64,000 bases of DNA from Ideonella_A sakaiensis_A (GTDB lineage: Bacteria > Pseudomonadota > Gammaproteobacteria > Burkholderiales > Burkholderiaceae_C). Location of the stretch: NCBI RefSeq assembly GCF_048320135.1, contig NZ_CP182947.1, positions 5,332,001 to 5,396,000 on the forward strand, read 5' to 3'. Below are positions 33,865 to 41,907 of the stretch, piece after piece (the first letter of the stretch is position 1; every line of letters begins with the position of its first letter). Made by a program: the position numbers and the translations under genes. The notes under the pieces were generated by a model. The model saw nothing but the letters and a program-made list of their open reading frames with translations, made no database searches and was not told the origin of the DNA.

Positions 33865-35055
33865 TCAGGCCAGCCGCGGCGCGATCCGGCGGTTGACCCA
33901 GACGCTGACGGCAATCGCGGCCAAGACGAAGCACAGGCCGAACCAGCTGAGCGCGGCATAACCGGCATGCTCGACCAGCCAGCCGCCGCTCGACGAGCCG
34001 ACCGCCTGGCCGAAATAGATCGCCGATGAATTGAGCGCCAGCAAGGCTGCAGCCCATGCGGGGGCCGCCTCATTGAGCCGGGCCTGCTGCGCCGAGTTGG
34101 CGGCAAACATCGCAAGCGCCCACGGGATCATCAGCAGCGCCGCGATGGTGACGCCGTCGGCCAGCGGCCAGAACAGAAGTGTCGTCGCGGTCAGCAGCAT
34201 CGCAAGCGTCGCCGCGCGGCCGGCGCCGATCTGGTCGATGTGCCGCGACAGCAGCAGCGTGCCGATCAGGCCGAGCAGGCCGAACCAGCCGAACAGCCCG
34301 CTCAGTTCGAGCGGGCTTGCATGCAGCACCTGGCGCGCGTAGGGCGCAATGAACGACAGCAGCGCAAACTGGCCGGCGCTCAGCAATGCGGTGACGCCAA
34401 CCATCGCCATCAGCAGCGGATGGGCAAAGACGCCTTTCCAGGCGGCAAGCGACAACGCCGCCGGCTTGACGCCATCCGGCATCACGACGGCGACCCAGAT
34501 CGCGCCGATCAGCGCGAGCAGCGCCACCGCGAGGAAGGCGCTGCGCCAGCCAAAGCTCGCACCGAGCCATGCGGCCATCGGCATGCCGAGCACCGATGCC
34601 GCAGACCAGCCGAGAAAGATGAAGGTGATCGCGCGGCCACGCTCGGCCGGCGGTGCCATGAAGGCCACTGCCGCCGCGGCCTGCGGCGTGAACACCGCAG
34701 CGCCGAGCACCGACAGGCCGCGCACCGGCAGCAGCGCTGCATAGTCGGGCATCAGTGCCGAGGCGGCGTGGCCGATCGCAAACCAGAGCAGTGCAAACGA
34801 AAGCAGCCGGCGGCGGTCGAATCCCGACACCCAGCCGGCCAGCAACGGCGCGGCAAAACACATCACCGCGGCACCGATCGCGATCAACTGGCCGCCGAGC
34901 GCGACCGATACCTGCAGCGAGCGGACCAGGTCGTTCAGGCTGCCGGCGACGACCATCACGCCACAGCCGATTGCGAAATTGCCGAACAGCAGCGCCCAGC
35001 GGGTCGAGGCGAGCCGCCCGGCCAGCGGCGCCTCGGCCGGCAGCGCCGCTGTCAC
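33865..35055 (-). CDS. MFS transporter (DHA1-like)
   Basis: A 396-residue protein with 12 hydrophobic spans and no large soluble loop. The start is taken as the GTG at 35055, overlapping the dehydrogenase stop (GTGA) and preceded by AAGGTG; an upstream extension in this frame lies wholly inside the dehydrogenase gene and has no family similarity. Motifs include MCFAAPLLAGWVSGFDRRRLL near residue 50 (the loop 2-3 MFS signature) and RGRAITFIFLGWSAASVLGMP near residue 120. It is an arabinose-efflux/DHA1-type permease of unknown substrate. Translational coupling to a hydroxyacid dehydrogenase suggests that it moves a hydroxy- or oxo-acid. Confidence 0.88.
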   Translation of the reverse strand: MTAALPAEAPLAGRLASTRWALLFGNFAIGCGVMVVAGSLNDLVRSLQVSVALGGQLIAIGAAVMCFAAPLLAGWVSGFDRRRLLSFALLWFAIGHAASALMPDYAALLPVRGLSVLGAAVFTPQAAAAVAFMAPPAERGRAITFIFLGWSAASVLGMPMAAWLGASFGWRSAFLAVALLALIGAIWVAVVMPDGVKPAALSLAAWKGVFAHPLLMAMVGVTALLSAGQFALLSFIAPYARQVLHASPLELSGLFGWFGLLGLIGTLLLSRHIDQIGAGRAATLAMLLTATTLLFWPLADGVTIAALLMIPWALAMFAANSAQQARLNEAAPAWAAALLALNSSAIYFGQAVGSSSGGWLVEHAGYAALSWFGLCFVLAAIAVSVWVNRRIAPRLA

Positions 35056-36062
35056 TCGCGCTGCACCTTCAGCGCTTCCGGGTTGACGATGTTGGTCGGC
35101 TCGCCGTTGATGAAATTGATGATGTTGTCGAACGCGGCATTGAAGAACTGCTCGTAGTTGTCCTGCTCGACATAACCGATGTGCGGCGTGCACACCGCAT
35201 TCTCGATCCGCAGCAGCGGATGGCCCTGCAGGATCGGCTCGATCTCGAACACGTCGACCGCCGCCATGCCGGGCCGGCCGCGGTTCAGCGCCGATACCAG
35301 CGCACCTTCCTCGATCAGCTCGGCGCGTGAAGTGTTGACGATCAACGCGGTCGGCTTCATCAGCGACAGGTGGTCGAGCTTGATCATGCCGCGCGTCTGA
35401 TCGCTCAGCCTCAGGTGCAGCGACAACACGTCGCAGGCCTCGAAAAAGGCCTCCTGGCTGGGAGCAGGTATGTAGCCGTCGGCCTGCGCACGGGCGCGCG
35501 AGGCCTCGCTGCCCCAGACGGTGACCTGCATGCCGAAGGCACGGCCGTAGCCGGCGACGATCTGGCCGATCCGGCCATACCCCCAGATGCCCAGCGTCTT
35601 GCCCTTCAGCACCATGCCGATCCCGAAATTCGGCGGCATCGATGCGGACTTCAGACCGGACTGCTGCCAGGCACCGTGTTTCAGGTTGCCGATGTACTGC
35701 GGCAGCCGTCGCATCGCAGCCATCGTCAGCGCCCAGGTCAGCTCGGCGGTGGAGGTCGGCGAGCCGGCACCTTCTGCAACCGCGATGCCGAGCCGAGTCG
35801 CCGCCTCGATGTCGATGTGGGAGCCGGCCTTGCCGGTCTGCGAGATCAGTTTCAGGCGCGGCAGCTTCTCGAGCAGCGAGCGGGGAAATTGCGTCCGCTC
35901 GCGGATCAATACCAGCACTTCGGCATCACGCAGCCTGACCGCGAGCTGGCCGATGCCCTTGACGGTATTGGTGAAGACCTTGGCATTGAACGGATCGAGC
36001 TTGCTGGCGCACTGCAGCTTTCTGACGGCGTCCTGGTAATCGTCGAGGATGATGATGTTCAC
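35052..36062 (-). CDS. D-2-hydroxyacid dehydrogenase family protein
   Basis: A 336-residue NAD-dependent dehydrogenase. The Rossmann motif GIWGYGRIGQIVAGYGRAFGM is near residue 145, the catalytic Arg in LIVNTSRAELIEEGAL near 228 and the Glu/His dyad in VDVFEIEP and CTPHIGYVEQDNYE near 260-290. The chosen GTG at 36062 gives the usual family N-terminus (VNIIILDDYQDAVRKL). A second GTG at 36104 would add 14 residues of no obvious match. Members reduce 2-oxoacids to D-2-hydroxyacids; this branch is often annotated as phosphoglycerate dehydrogenase-like without proof of substrate. The stop overlaps the start of the MFS gene. Confidence 0.9.
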   Translation of the reverse strand: MNIIILDDYQDAVRKLQCASKLDPFNAKVFTNTVKGIGQLAVRLRDAEVLVLIRERTQFPRSLLEKLPRLKLISQTGKAGSHIDIEAATRLGIAVAEGAGSPTSTAELTWALTMAAMRRLPQYIGNLKHGAWQQSGLKSASMPPNFGIGMVLKGKTLGIWGYGRIGQIVAGYGRAFGMQVTVWGSEASRARAQADGYIPAPSQEAFFEACDVLSLHLRLSDQTRGMIKLDHLSLMKPTALIVNTSRAELIEEGALVSALNRGRPGMAAVDVFEIEPILQGHPLLRIENAVCTPHIGYVEQDNYEQFFNAAFDNIINFINGEPTNIVNPEALKVQRE

Positions 36063-36188
36063 AACACGCGGGGCGACAAGAGAAATGGAATTCCGATTGT
36101 GCACCGATCAAAAAATGCGCTGTTACCGCCGCCGGTGAGGTCGGCGCGTTTCCAATAGCATCCAGCGATTCAGACACGAGGAACTCCA

Positions 36189-36701
36189 ATGCCCGCGATT
36201 TCGATGTATTCGGCCAGCGTGCCGGTGTTTGTGCGCATGCTCGACAACCTGTCGGCATGTCTGGAAAAGGCCGAAGCCTTTGCGAAGGCGAAAGGTTTCG
36301 ATTCGAAGGTGCTGGTCGACAGCCGGCTGGCGCCCGACATGCTGCCGCTCGCCAGGCAGGTGCAGATCGCCTGTGATGCCGCCAAGTTTGGTGCCGCGCG
36401 GCTGGCCGGTGTCGAAGCGCCGTCGTTCGAGGACAACGAGGCCAGCATCGCCGAGTTGCAGAAGCGGATCCGCAAGACCATCGACTATGTGAAATCGGTC
36501 GATGCGGCAAAGATCGACGGCAGCGAAGAGCGCCAGGTCAAGGTGCCGATGCGCGGCCGCGATCCGCTCGAGATGACCGGCCTCGACTACCTGAACGGCT
36601 TCGTGATGCCGAACTTCTATTTCCATGTCTGCACCGCCTACGGGCTGCTGCGCCACAACGGCGTCGACCTCGGCAAACGCGACTATCTGGGGCGCAGCTG
36701 A
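36189..36701 (+). CDS. DUF1993 domain-containing protein
   Basis: A 170-residue all-helical protein starting MPAISMYSASVPVFVRMLDN. The family features are LAPDMLPLARQVQIACDAAKFGAARLAG-type segments near residue 48, a D-Y-x-K helix (RKTIDYVKSVDAAK) near residue 98 and a C-terminal YLNGFVMPNFYFHVCTAYGLLRHNG motif with a conserved His near residue 146. DUF1993 belongs to the DinB-like four-helix metalloenzyme-like group; its biochemical role is unknown. An AGACACGAGGAAC ribosome site precedes the ATG. It is divergent from the dehydrogenase/MFS pair. Confidence 0.9.
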   Translation: MPAISMYSASVPVFVRMLDNLSACLEKAEAFAKAKGFDSKVLVDSRLAPDMLPLARQVQIACDAAKFGAARLAGVEAPSFEDNEASIAELQKRIRKTIDYVKSVDAAKIDGSEERQVKVPMRGRDPLEMTGLDYLNGFVMPNFYFHVCTAYGLLRHNGVDLGKRDYLGRS

Positions 36702-36781
36702 AGATCACGGCAGGGCTGCCTGCCGGCAATGGCGGCTCGGCAAGCTGTATTCGCTGATACCGCTGCTTGCCGACCTTACCG

Positions 36782-37324
36782 TCAGGCCTGCGGACGCTGG
36801 ACGTTGTTGCTCGGGACCGGCAGGCGGTCGAGCCAGCCGCGGCGGGCCGGCGCTTGTTCGCGGATCGGGAAATGGCGATTCAGGTCGGCCAGCCGGTCGC
36901 GGGCGATCTGCTCGCAGTGACCAATCGAGACGACCGTGAACAGTGGATTGCGCAGATGCCACAACTCGCGCAGCGTGTGCGCATCGCGGGCCCGGTTCGC
37001 CAGTTCTGCGGCGGCCTCGTTGTCGAGGTCGGCCAGCGCAGCAACAAAGGCCTGGCGCGCCGATCGCAGTTTTTCGTCGGCGCGGATGAAATGCGGATCG
37101 ATGCCGGAGACGCGGCGCGGCACCTGGTCGGTCGAATACCAGCCGGTCGCAAGCCATTGCCGGATCGTCGTCAGTGGCGGCAGCAGCGAACGCAGGCCGC
37201 TGCGCGAAGGACCGAAATCATCATCGAACAGTGACGGCGGACAAACCTCGAAACGCGAGCGCAGGCTGCTTGTCGTCTCGGGGCCGGCAGGGCGACTGGG
37301 AATCGTCGGTTCGAAACCCGGCAT
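36782..37324 (-). CDS. Hypothetical protein, no recognised family
   Basis: A 180-residue soluble protein starting MPGFEPTIPSRPAGPETTSS; the in-frame extension upstream of 37324 is low-complexity and not convincing. The N-terminal third is Pro/Ser-rich. The C-terminal two thirds are helical and look folded: LTTIRQWLATGWYSTDQVPR, then LRSARQAFVAALADLDNEAA, then TLRELWHLRNPLFTVVSIGH. No signal peptide, membrane segment or catalytic motif is seen. I do not recognise it beyond a general resemblance to uncharacterised betaproteobacterial proteins. It ends 80 bases from the convergent DUF1993 gene. Codon use (GC at third positions) looks like that of its neighbours, supporting a real gene. Confidence 0.6.
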   Translation of the reverse strand: MPGFEPTIPSRPAGPETTSSLRSRFEVCPPSLFDDDFGPSRSGLRSLLPPLTTIRQWLATGWYSTDQVPRRVSGIDPHFIRADEKLRSARQAFVAALADLDNEAAAELANRARDAHTLRELWHLRNPLFTVVSIGHCEQIARDRLADLNRHFPIREQAPARRGWLDRLPVPSNNVQRPQA

Positions 37325-37621
37325 CGCCACTGCTCCGCGTCGTCCCATTCCACCCACCCGCCACCACGCCATCGGTTCGCTCCAGCCGTCGGCCACACTG
37401 GTCGGCCGACCGACGATGCGTGACAAGCCGATTGCTGGCTCGTTCGATCGCGATCGGGACGACCCGCCTGGGTTCAGGCCGGGTGCGGCGACGATGTGCC
37501 GCGCACCCGACCCCCGTGCTGCGATTGTTCGCAAGCGGGCGTTTCGCGATGCCGCGATAAGCGGTGCAGAAGGGGGGCAGATCTGCCTGGCAGCGGCGGT
37601 GTGGCGCCGCGGCGGCGCTGC
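37325..37621. other. Intergenic stretch without recognisable gene
   Basis: About 300 bases between the 180-residue hypothetical gene and the Cdd1-like gene. Overlapping frames on both strands are Arg-rich and show no family motif. A TTCGAAACCC sequence near its lower end resembles a tRNA T arm by chance only. The promoter of the hypothetical gene should lie here. Confidence 0.5.
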
Positions 37622-37966
37622 TCAGATCGAGCCGAATCTCAGCTTTCGATCGGCCGTATACCGCCACCAGGGGGCGGGTGGCGCACCGGCCATGAAGTCG
37701 GTGATCGCGAGAAAGGTGTCGAGCACGCAAGGGTCGTGGCGGCGGCCAGAGGCCTGGCACAGGCGCTGATAGAGCTGGAAGGCATCGGCACCACGCAACT
37801 GCTGCGGCGAATCGATGCCGATGCTGCGCAGGTCACCGGCCAGCGACGGCCCGATATTCGGCAGCTGCTCGAGCTGCTGGCAGTCGGCCGCGCAACGCGC
37901 TTTCGTCGGGCTGCGTGTGCTGGTTGCGGCGCTGCCGGCCATCATCGGCTCAGAACGCGCTGCCAT
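37622..37966 (-). CDS. Cdd1-like helix-hairpin-helix protein downstream of lexA
   Basis: A 114-residue protein whose core LEQLPNIGPSLAGDLRSIGI (residues about 32-51) is a helix-hairpin-helix motif of the pathogenicity-locus Cdd1/TfoX-C type. A helical LYQRLCQASGRRHDPCVLDTF and WWRYTADRKLRF tail follow. HhH modules of this type bind DNA backbone non-specifically; the function of the family is not established. The reading frame starts 17 bases inside the end of lexA (ATGs also at 37945 and 37942), so the two genes are translationally coupled. Expression under the lexA promoter would place it in the SOS response; that is inference from position. Confidence 0.8.
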   Translation of the reverse strand: MAARSEPMMAGSAATSTRSPTKARCAADCQQLEQLPNIGPSLAGDLRSIGIDSPQQLRGADAFQLYQRLCQASGRRHDPCVLDTFLAITDFMAGAPPAPWWRYTADRKLRFGSI

Positions 37967-38627
37967 TGCGGATCAGCCCGACCGCAAGGCCCTCGAGCGC
38001 AAACTGCGGATCGCCTTCGGCGACGTGGATCACGTCGAAGTCGGGGTTTTCCGGCAGCAATTCGATGCCCTGGCGATTTCGCTTGTAGCGCTTGACGGTG
38101 ACCTCGTCGCCGAGGCGGGCGACGACGATCTGGCCATTGCGCACCTCGCTGGTCTGCTGCACCGCGAGCAGATCGCCATCGAGAATGCCGGCGTCGCGCA
38201 TGCTCATGCCGCGCACCTTCAACAGATAGTCGGGCCGGCGGCTGAACAGGCTGGCCTCGACCTGGTAGGTGCGGTCGACATGTTCTTCAGCAAGGATCGG
38301 GCTGCCGGCTGCAACGCGGCCAACCAGCGGCAGCATCAGCTGCGCAAGCCCCGGCATCGGCAGTTGCGCCTGTTGCTGGCGCCGCTGGTGGACTGCGCGC
38401 AATGTGTCAGACTGCAGACGGATGCCGCGCGAGGTGCCGCCAACCAGTTCGATCACGCCCTTGCGGGCCAGCGCCTGCAGATGCTCCTCGGCGGCATTGG
38501 CCGAACGGAAGCCGAGCGCCTGTGCGATTTCGGCACGGGTTGGCGGTGCGCCGGTGCGTTCGATCGCGGTGCGCACCAGGTCGTAGATCTGCTGTTGGCG
38601 GTCGGTAAGCTTGGTGCTTGCAAGCAT
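37950..38627 (-). CDS. lexA: LexA repressor
   Basis: A 225-residue SOS repressor. The N-terminal wHTH (residues 1-70: LTDRQQQIYDLVRTAIERTG through RSANAAEEHLQALARKGVIE) is followed by the peptidase S24 domain. The autocleavage site Ala107-Gly108 is in VGRVAAGSP, the nucleophile Ser142 in KVRGMSMRDAGI and the general base Lys179 in EVTVKRYKR. The Ser-Lys spacing of 37 equals that of E. coli LexA. The ATG at 38627 has a good GAGGAG ribosome site; the longer in-frame extension upstream overlaps the divergent asparaginase gene and is rejected. A LexA box lies 24 bases upstream, so it is autoregulated. The downstream Cdd1-like gene overlaps its end. Confidence 0.97.
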   Translation of the reverse strand: MLASTKLTDRQQQIYDLVRTAIERTGAPPTRAEIAQALGFRSANAAEEHLQALARKGVIELVGGTSRGIRLQSDTLRAVHQRRQQQAQLPMPGLAQLMLPLVGRVAAGSPILAEEHVDRTYQVEASLFSRRPDYLLKVRGMSMRDAGILDGDLLAVQQTSEVRNGQIVVARLGDEVTVKRYKRNRQGIELLPENPDFDVIHVAEGDPQFALEGLAVGLIRNGSAF

Positions 38628-38650
38628 GGCACTCCTCGTCAGGTCGCAAG

Positions 38651-38666
38651 CTGTATTTTTATCCAG
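38651..38666. promoter_or_regulatory. LexA (SOS) box
   Basis: CTGTATTTTTATCCAG matches the CTGT-N8-ACAG consensus in 7 of 8 fixed bases. It lies 24 bases upstream of the lexA ATG and 11 bases upstream of the chosen asparaginase ATG. This gives lexA autoregulation and also places LexA across the asparaginase leader. Confidence 0.75.
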
Positions 38667-38677
38667 TATTGAAAAAA

Positions 38678-39676
38678 ATGCAAAACATATCTCGGCGGAT
38701 CGTCGTGATCGGCACCGGCGGAACGATCGCCGGCACCGCGGCGAGCCAGCACGACCACACCGGCTATACCGCTGGTCAGGTGGGGATCGGCGATCTGCTG
38801 CGCGGCCTGCCCGGTGTCGACGCGGCAACGCTCGAGACCGAGCAGGTCGCGCAGCTCGACAGCAAGGACATGGACCATGCGACCTGGCAGCGCCTCGCGC
38901 AGCGGCTTGCCCACCATCTGGCGCGCGACGAGGTCGCTGGCGCGGTTGTTGTCCACGGCACCGATACGCTGGAGGAGACGGCCTGGTTTCTGCAGCGCGT
39001 GCTGGCGCCGGCCAAGCCCGTCGTGCTGACCGCGGCGATGCGACCGGCCAGCGCGTTGAACCCGGACGGGCCACAAAACCTGATCGATGCGGTGCTGGTT
39101 GCCGGCTCGACCGGCGCGCGCGGCGTCGTCGCGGTGATCGCCGGGCAGGTGATCGCCGGCGGCGACCTGCGCAAGCTGCATCCGTATCGGCTCGACGCCT
39201 TCGGCAGCGGTGACGGCGGGCCGCTCGGTGTCGTCGAACAGGGCAGGTTGCGCCGCTTCCGCGACTGGCCGGAGGCACAAACCGGGTCGGGAGCGATCCA
39301 TCGCGCGCTCAGTCTTGATACCGACGACTGGCCCTGGGTCGAGATCGTGACCAGCCGTGCCGGCGTCGATCAGCGGCAATTCGATCTGCTGGTGGACGCC
39401 GGCGTCGATGGCATCGTCATCGCGGCGACCGGCAATGGCACGGTGCACCGGGTCTTCGATGCGCCGATCCGGAGGGCGCTCGACAAGGGCATCGCTGTCG
39501 TGCGCAGCACGCGCTGCGTCTTCGGCGGGCTGATCGGTGCCGAGGCCGACAGCCTGCTCCGGCTCGACACTGCGCCGCCATGGCCGACGGTGCTCGGCGC
39601 CGGCCCGCTGAGCCCGGTGCAGGCGCGGATCGAACTGATGCTGGCCTTGCTGCGGCTGCGCCCGCCTGCCGGCTGA
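38678..39676 (+). CDS. L-asparaginase (type I-like, cytoplasmic)
   Basis: A 332-residue asparaginase/glutaminase-family enzyme with both catalytic triad segments: VVIGTGGTIAGTAASQHDHT near residue 10 (nucleophilic Thr in GTGGTIAG) and VVVHGTDTLEETAWFLQ near residue 90. The substrate loop VLTAAMRPASALNPDGPQNL follows near 114. No signal peptide is present, so it is a cytoplasmic enzyme hydrolysing asparagine to aspartate and ammonia. The ATG at 38678 is preferred because an upstream in-frame ATG at 38618 lies inside divergent lexA. Length fits. A LexA box 11 bases upstream of this ATG is unusual for an asparaginase gene. Confidence 0.92.
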   Translation: MQNISRRIVVIGTGGTIAGTAASQHDHTGYTAGQVGIGDLLRGLPGVDAATLETEQVAQLDSKDMDHATWQRLAQRLAHHLARDEVAGAVVVHGTDTLEETAWFLQRVLAPAKPVVLTAAMRPASALNPDGPQNLIDAVLVAGSTGARGVVAVIAGQVIAGGDLRKLHPYRLDAFGSGDGGPLGVVEQGRLRRFRDWPEAQTGSGAIHRALSLDTDDWPWVEIVTSRAGVDQRQFDLLVDAGVDGIVIAATGNGTVHRVFDAPIRRALDKGIAVVRSTRCVFGGLIGAEADSLLRLDTAPPWPTVLGAGPLSPVQARIELMLALLRLRPPAG

Positions 39677-39704
39677 CGCGAGCGCTCGGTGGCCGTTGCG
39701 CGCC

Positions 39705-41654
39705 TCAGGGTGCGCGGGCAACCAGTGCGACGCGATCGAGCGAGGCGAGAAAACGGTCTGCCGGCTGGTAGCCGATGACGCGTACCGGCAGTTCCTGGCC
39801 TTCGCGGTCGAAGAAGATGATGCCCGGCGGGCCGAACAATGCGAAGCGGGCCAGCAGTGCGCGGTCATCGGCATTGTTGGCGGTGACGTCGGCGCGCAGC
39901 AACAGACTGTCCTTCAGCCGGGCCTGCACGCGCGGATCGGTGAACGTGAAATGCTCCATCTCCTTGCACGAAACGCACCATTCGGCCCAGAAATCGAGCA
40001 TCACCGGCCGGCCGCCCGACGATGCGATGCGCTGCTCGAGTTCGGCCACGCTGCGCACCGTCTCGAACGGCAGTTCGTTGCGCGCGACCGCCGCTTCGCC
40101 GCGCAGCCCGGCCAGCGGCTGCAGGATGTCGCGGCTGCCGGACATCGCGCCGACCAGCATCGCCGCGCCGACCAGCAGCGCGATCACGCCGACCCCCTTG
40201 AACAGCCGGCGGTGCCCCGGCGCCTGCGGCGGCAACGGATCGAGTGCATGCAGGAACATCGCCGGAATGATCAGCAGCGCGGCCCATAACACCTGCTGGA
40301 CGACCAGCGGGATCACCGGCGTCAGCATGTAGACGGCCACTGCCAGCATCGTCACGCCGAACACGCGTTTGACCGATTCGGTCCACGGGCCGGCCTTCGG
40401 CAGCAGCGAGCCGGTTGTTGCGCCGACGATCATCAGCGGCACACCCATGCCGATCGCCATCACGAACAGCGCGCTGCCGCCGAGCATCACATCGCGCGTC
40501 TGGCTGATATAGAGCAAGGCACCGGCCAGCGGCGCCGCGACACAGGGGCCGACGATGACCGCCGACAACACGCCCATCAGGAAGGCGCCGAGCGCCTTGC
40601 CGCCCTTGACCCGACTGCCGGCCGCCGCCAGCCGGTTCTGCAATGCCGCCGGCAACTGCAACTCGTAGAGGCCGAACATCGACATCGCGAGCAGCACGAA
40701 GATCGCGGCAAAGGCGCCGAGCACCCACGGGTTCTGCAGCCAGGCCGACAACATCGTGCCGGCCAGGCCGGCTGCCACGCCGGCAATCGCATAGGTGATC
40801 GCCATGCCCAGCACATAGACGGCCGACAAGGCCAGCGCATGGCGTTTGCTGATCGACGTGCCGTGGCCGACGATGATGCCCGACAGGATCGGAATCATCG
40901 GCAGCATGCACGGCGTGAACGCGAGCAGCAGGCCGAAGCCGAAAAACGCCGCCACCAGCGCGACGCGACTGCCGCCGAACAATTCGTTGATCGCTGCATC
41001 GTCGCCGCCGAGCCCGCCGCTCAGCGCAGCGAGCCCGCCACCTGAGGGTGCGGCGCCGCCGGCCGCACCGAAGGTCGGGGCGCCGCCGGATGCGGTCGTG
41101 CCGCCAGCCGCCAGCGCGACCGTGAAGGTTTTCTCGATCGGCGGGTAACAGACGCCGATCGGATCGTTGCAGCCCTGGTAGCTCGTGAACAGCTCGACGC
41201 TGCCGGGCAGCGGCGCTGCCGATGCGAGCGTGATCACCGCATCGATCGGCTGGAAATAAACCTCGACCTTGCCGAAGGTCGGATCGAGTTTTTCCTTGCC
41301 CTTCGGCAGTGCGACATTCGCCACCGAGATGCCGTCCGGGCTCGCGACGCGGAAGCTGATCCGGTCGCGGTACAGGTAATAGTCGGGCGCCGGCGTCAGC
41401 CGGGCCAGCAGCGTGCCGGCCGGGCCTGGCGAGACCTCGACCTTGAAGGCCTCATCGGGCGGCAGCAGCTCGGGCTGCGCCTTCGCGCCGCCGAGCAGGC
41501 CGCGCAGTGCGTCGAGCGGCGATTCGGCGGCAGGGCTCGCGGCCGTGCTGGTGCTCGTGGCGGCACCGGTCAGTGTCTGTGCCGGTGCGAACAGCGGCAT
41601 CAGCAGCGCCGCGACGATCAGGCTGCGCAGGGTCTGGACGATGGCTCTTGTCAT
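39705..41654 (-). CDS. dsbD: Thiol:disulfide interchange protein DsbD
   Basis: A 649-residue inner-membrane reductase with the three-domain DsbD plan. The signal peptide (MTRAIVQTLRSLIVAALLMP) is followed by a periplasmic Ig-like alpha domain to about residue 190 including YQGCNDPIGVCYPP with its redox Cys pair. Eight hydrophobic spans follow, in which LLAFTPCMLPMIPILSGII and VLSAVIVGPCVAAPLAGAL carry the two membrane Cys. The C-terminal thioredoxin-like gamma domain has WCVSCKEME (Cys560, Cys563). It transfers electrons from cytoplasmic thioredoxin to periplasmic DsbC/cytochrome-maturation partners. The ATG at 41654 is chosen because the signal peptide begins there; an in-frame extension is unconvincing. 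Confidence 0.95.
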   Translation of the reverse strand: MTRAIVQTLRSLIVAALLMPLFAPAQTLTGAATSTSTAASPAAESPLDALRGLLGGAKAQPELLPPDEAFKVEVSPGPAGTLLARLTPAPDYYLYRDRISFRVASPDGISVANVALPKGKEKLDPTFGKVEVYFQPIDAVITLASAAPLPGSVELFTSYQGCNDPIGVCYPPIEKTFTVALAAGGTTASGGAPTFGAAGGAAPSGGGLAALSGGLGGDDAAINELFGGSRVALVAAFFGFGLLLAFTPCMLPMIPILSGIIVGHGTSISKRHALALSAVYVLGMAITYAIAGVAAGLAGTMLSAWLQNPWVLGAFAAIFVLLAMSMFGLYELQLPAALQNRLAAAGSRVKGGKALGAFLMGVLSAVIVGPCVAAPLAGALLYISQTRDVMLGGSALFVMAIGMGVPLMIVGATTGSLLPKAGPWTESVKRVFGVTMLAVAVYMLTPVIPLVVQQVLWAALLIIPAMFLHALDPLPPQAPGHRRLFKGVGVIALLVGAAMLVGAMSGSRDILQPLAGLRGEAAVARNELPFETVRSVAELEQRIASSGGRPVMLDFWAEWCVSCKEMEHFTFTDPRVQARLKDSLLLRADVTANNADDRALLARFALFGPPGIIFFDREGQELPVRVIGYQPADRFLASLDRVALVARAP

Positions 41655-41907
41655 TGAATGGTGGGTATTGCCGCGCGGTTGCCACGCGGCCGGCCTGTTT
41701 GGCATGGGACAACGCGGATTATCGGCGCGCCGCCGGTGCCACGTCGGCACGCGGGAATTGGCCGGCCGGGTCTCGCGGCACGGCAATCAGGGGCAGGAAT
41801 GCGCCCTTGTGCTGGATCGGCCAATCCCGTACGCTGGGTGCCGGCCACGCTTTTGTCTCACCAACAACACGGCCAGGCTGCGGGTGCCGGCCGAAGGAGT
41901 TATCCAG

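Noticed and set aside
37300..37330. tRNA-like T-arm sequence GGTTCGAAACCC
   Set aside because: No acceptor stem, anticodon arm or D arm can be built around it.
38618..38677. Upstream ATG for asparaginase adding 20 residues
   Set aside because: It lies inside the start of divergent lexA and upstream of the LexA box; the ATG at 38678 gives the family N-terminus.
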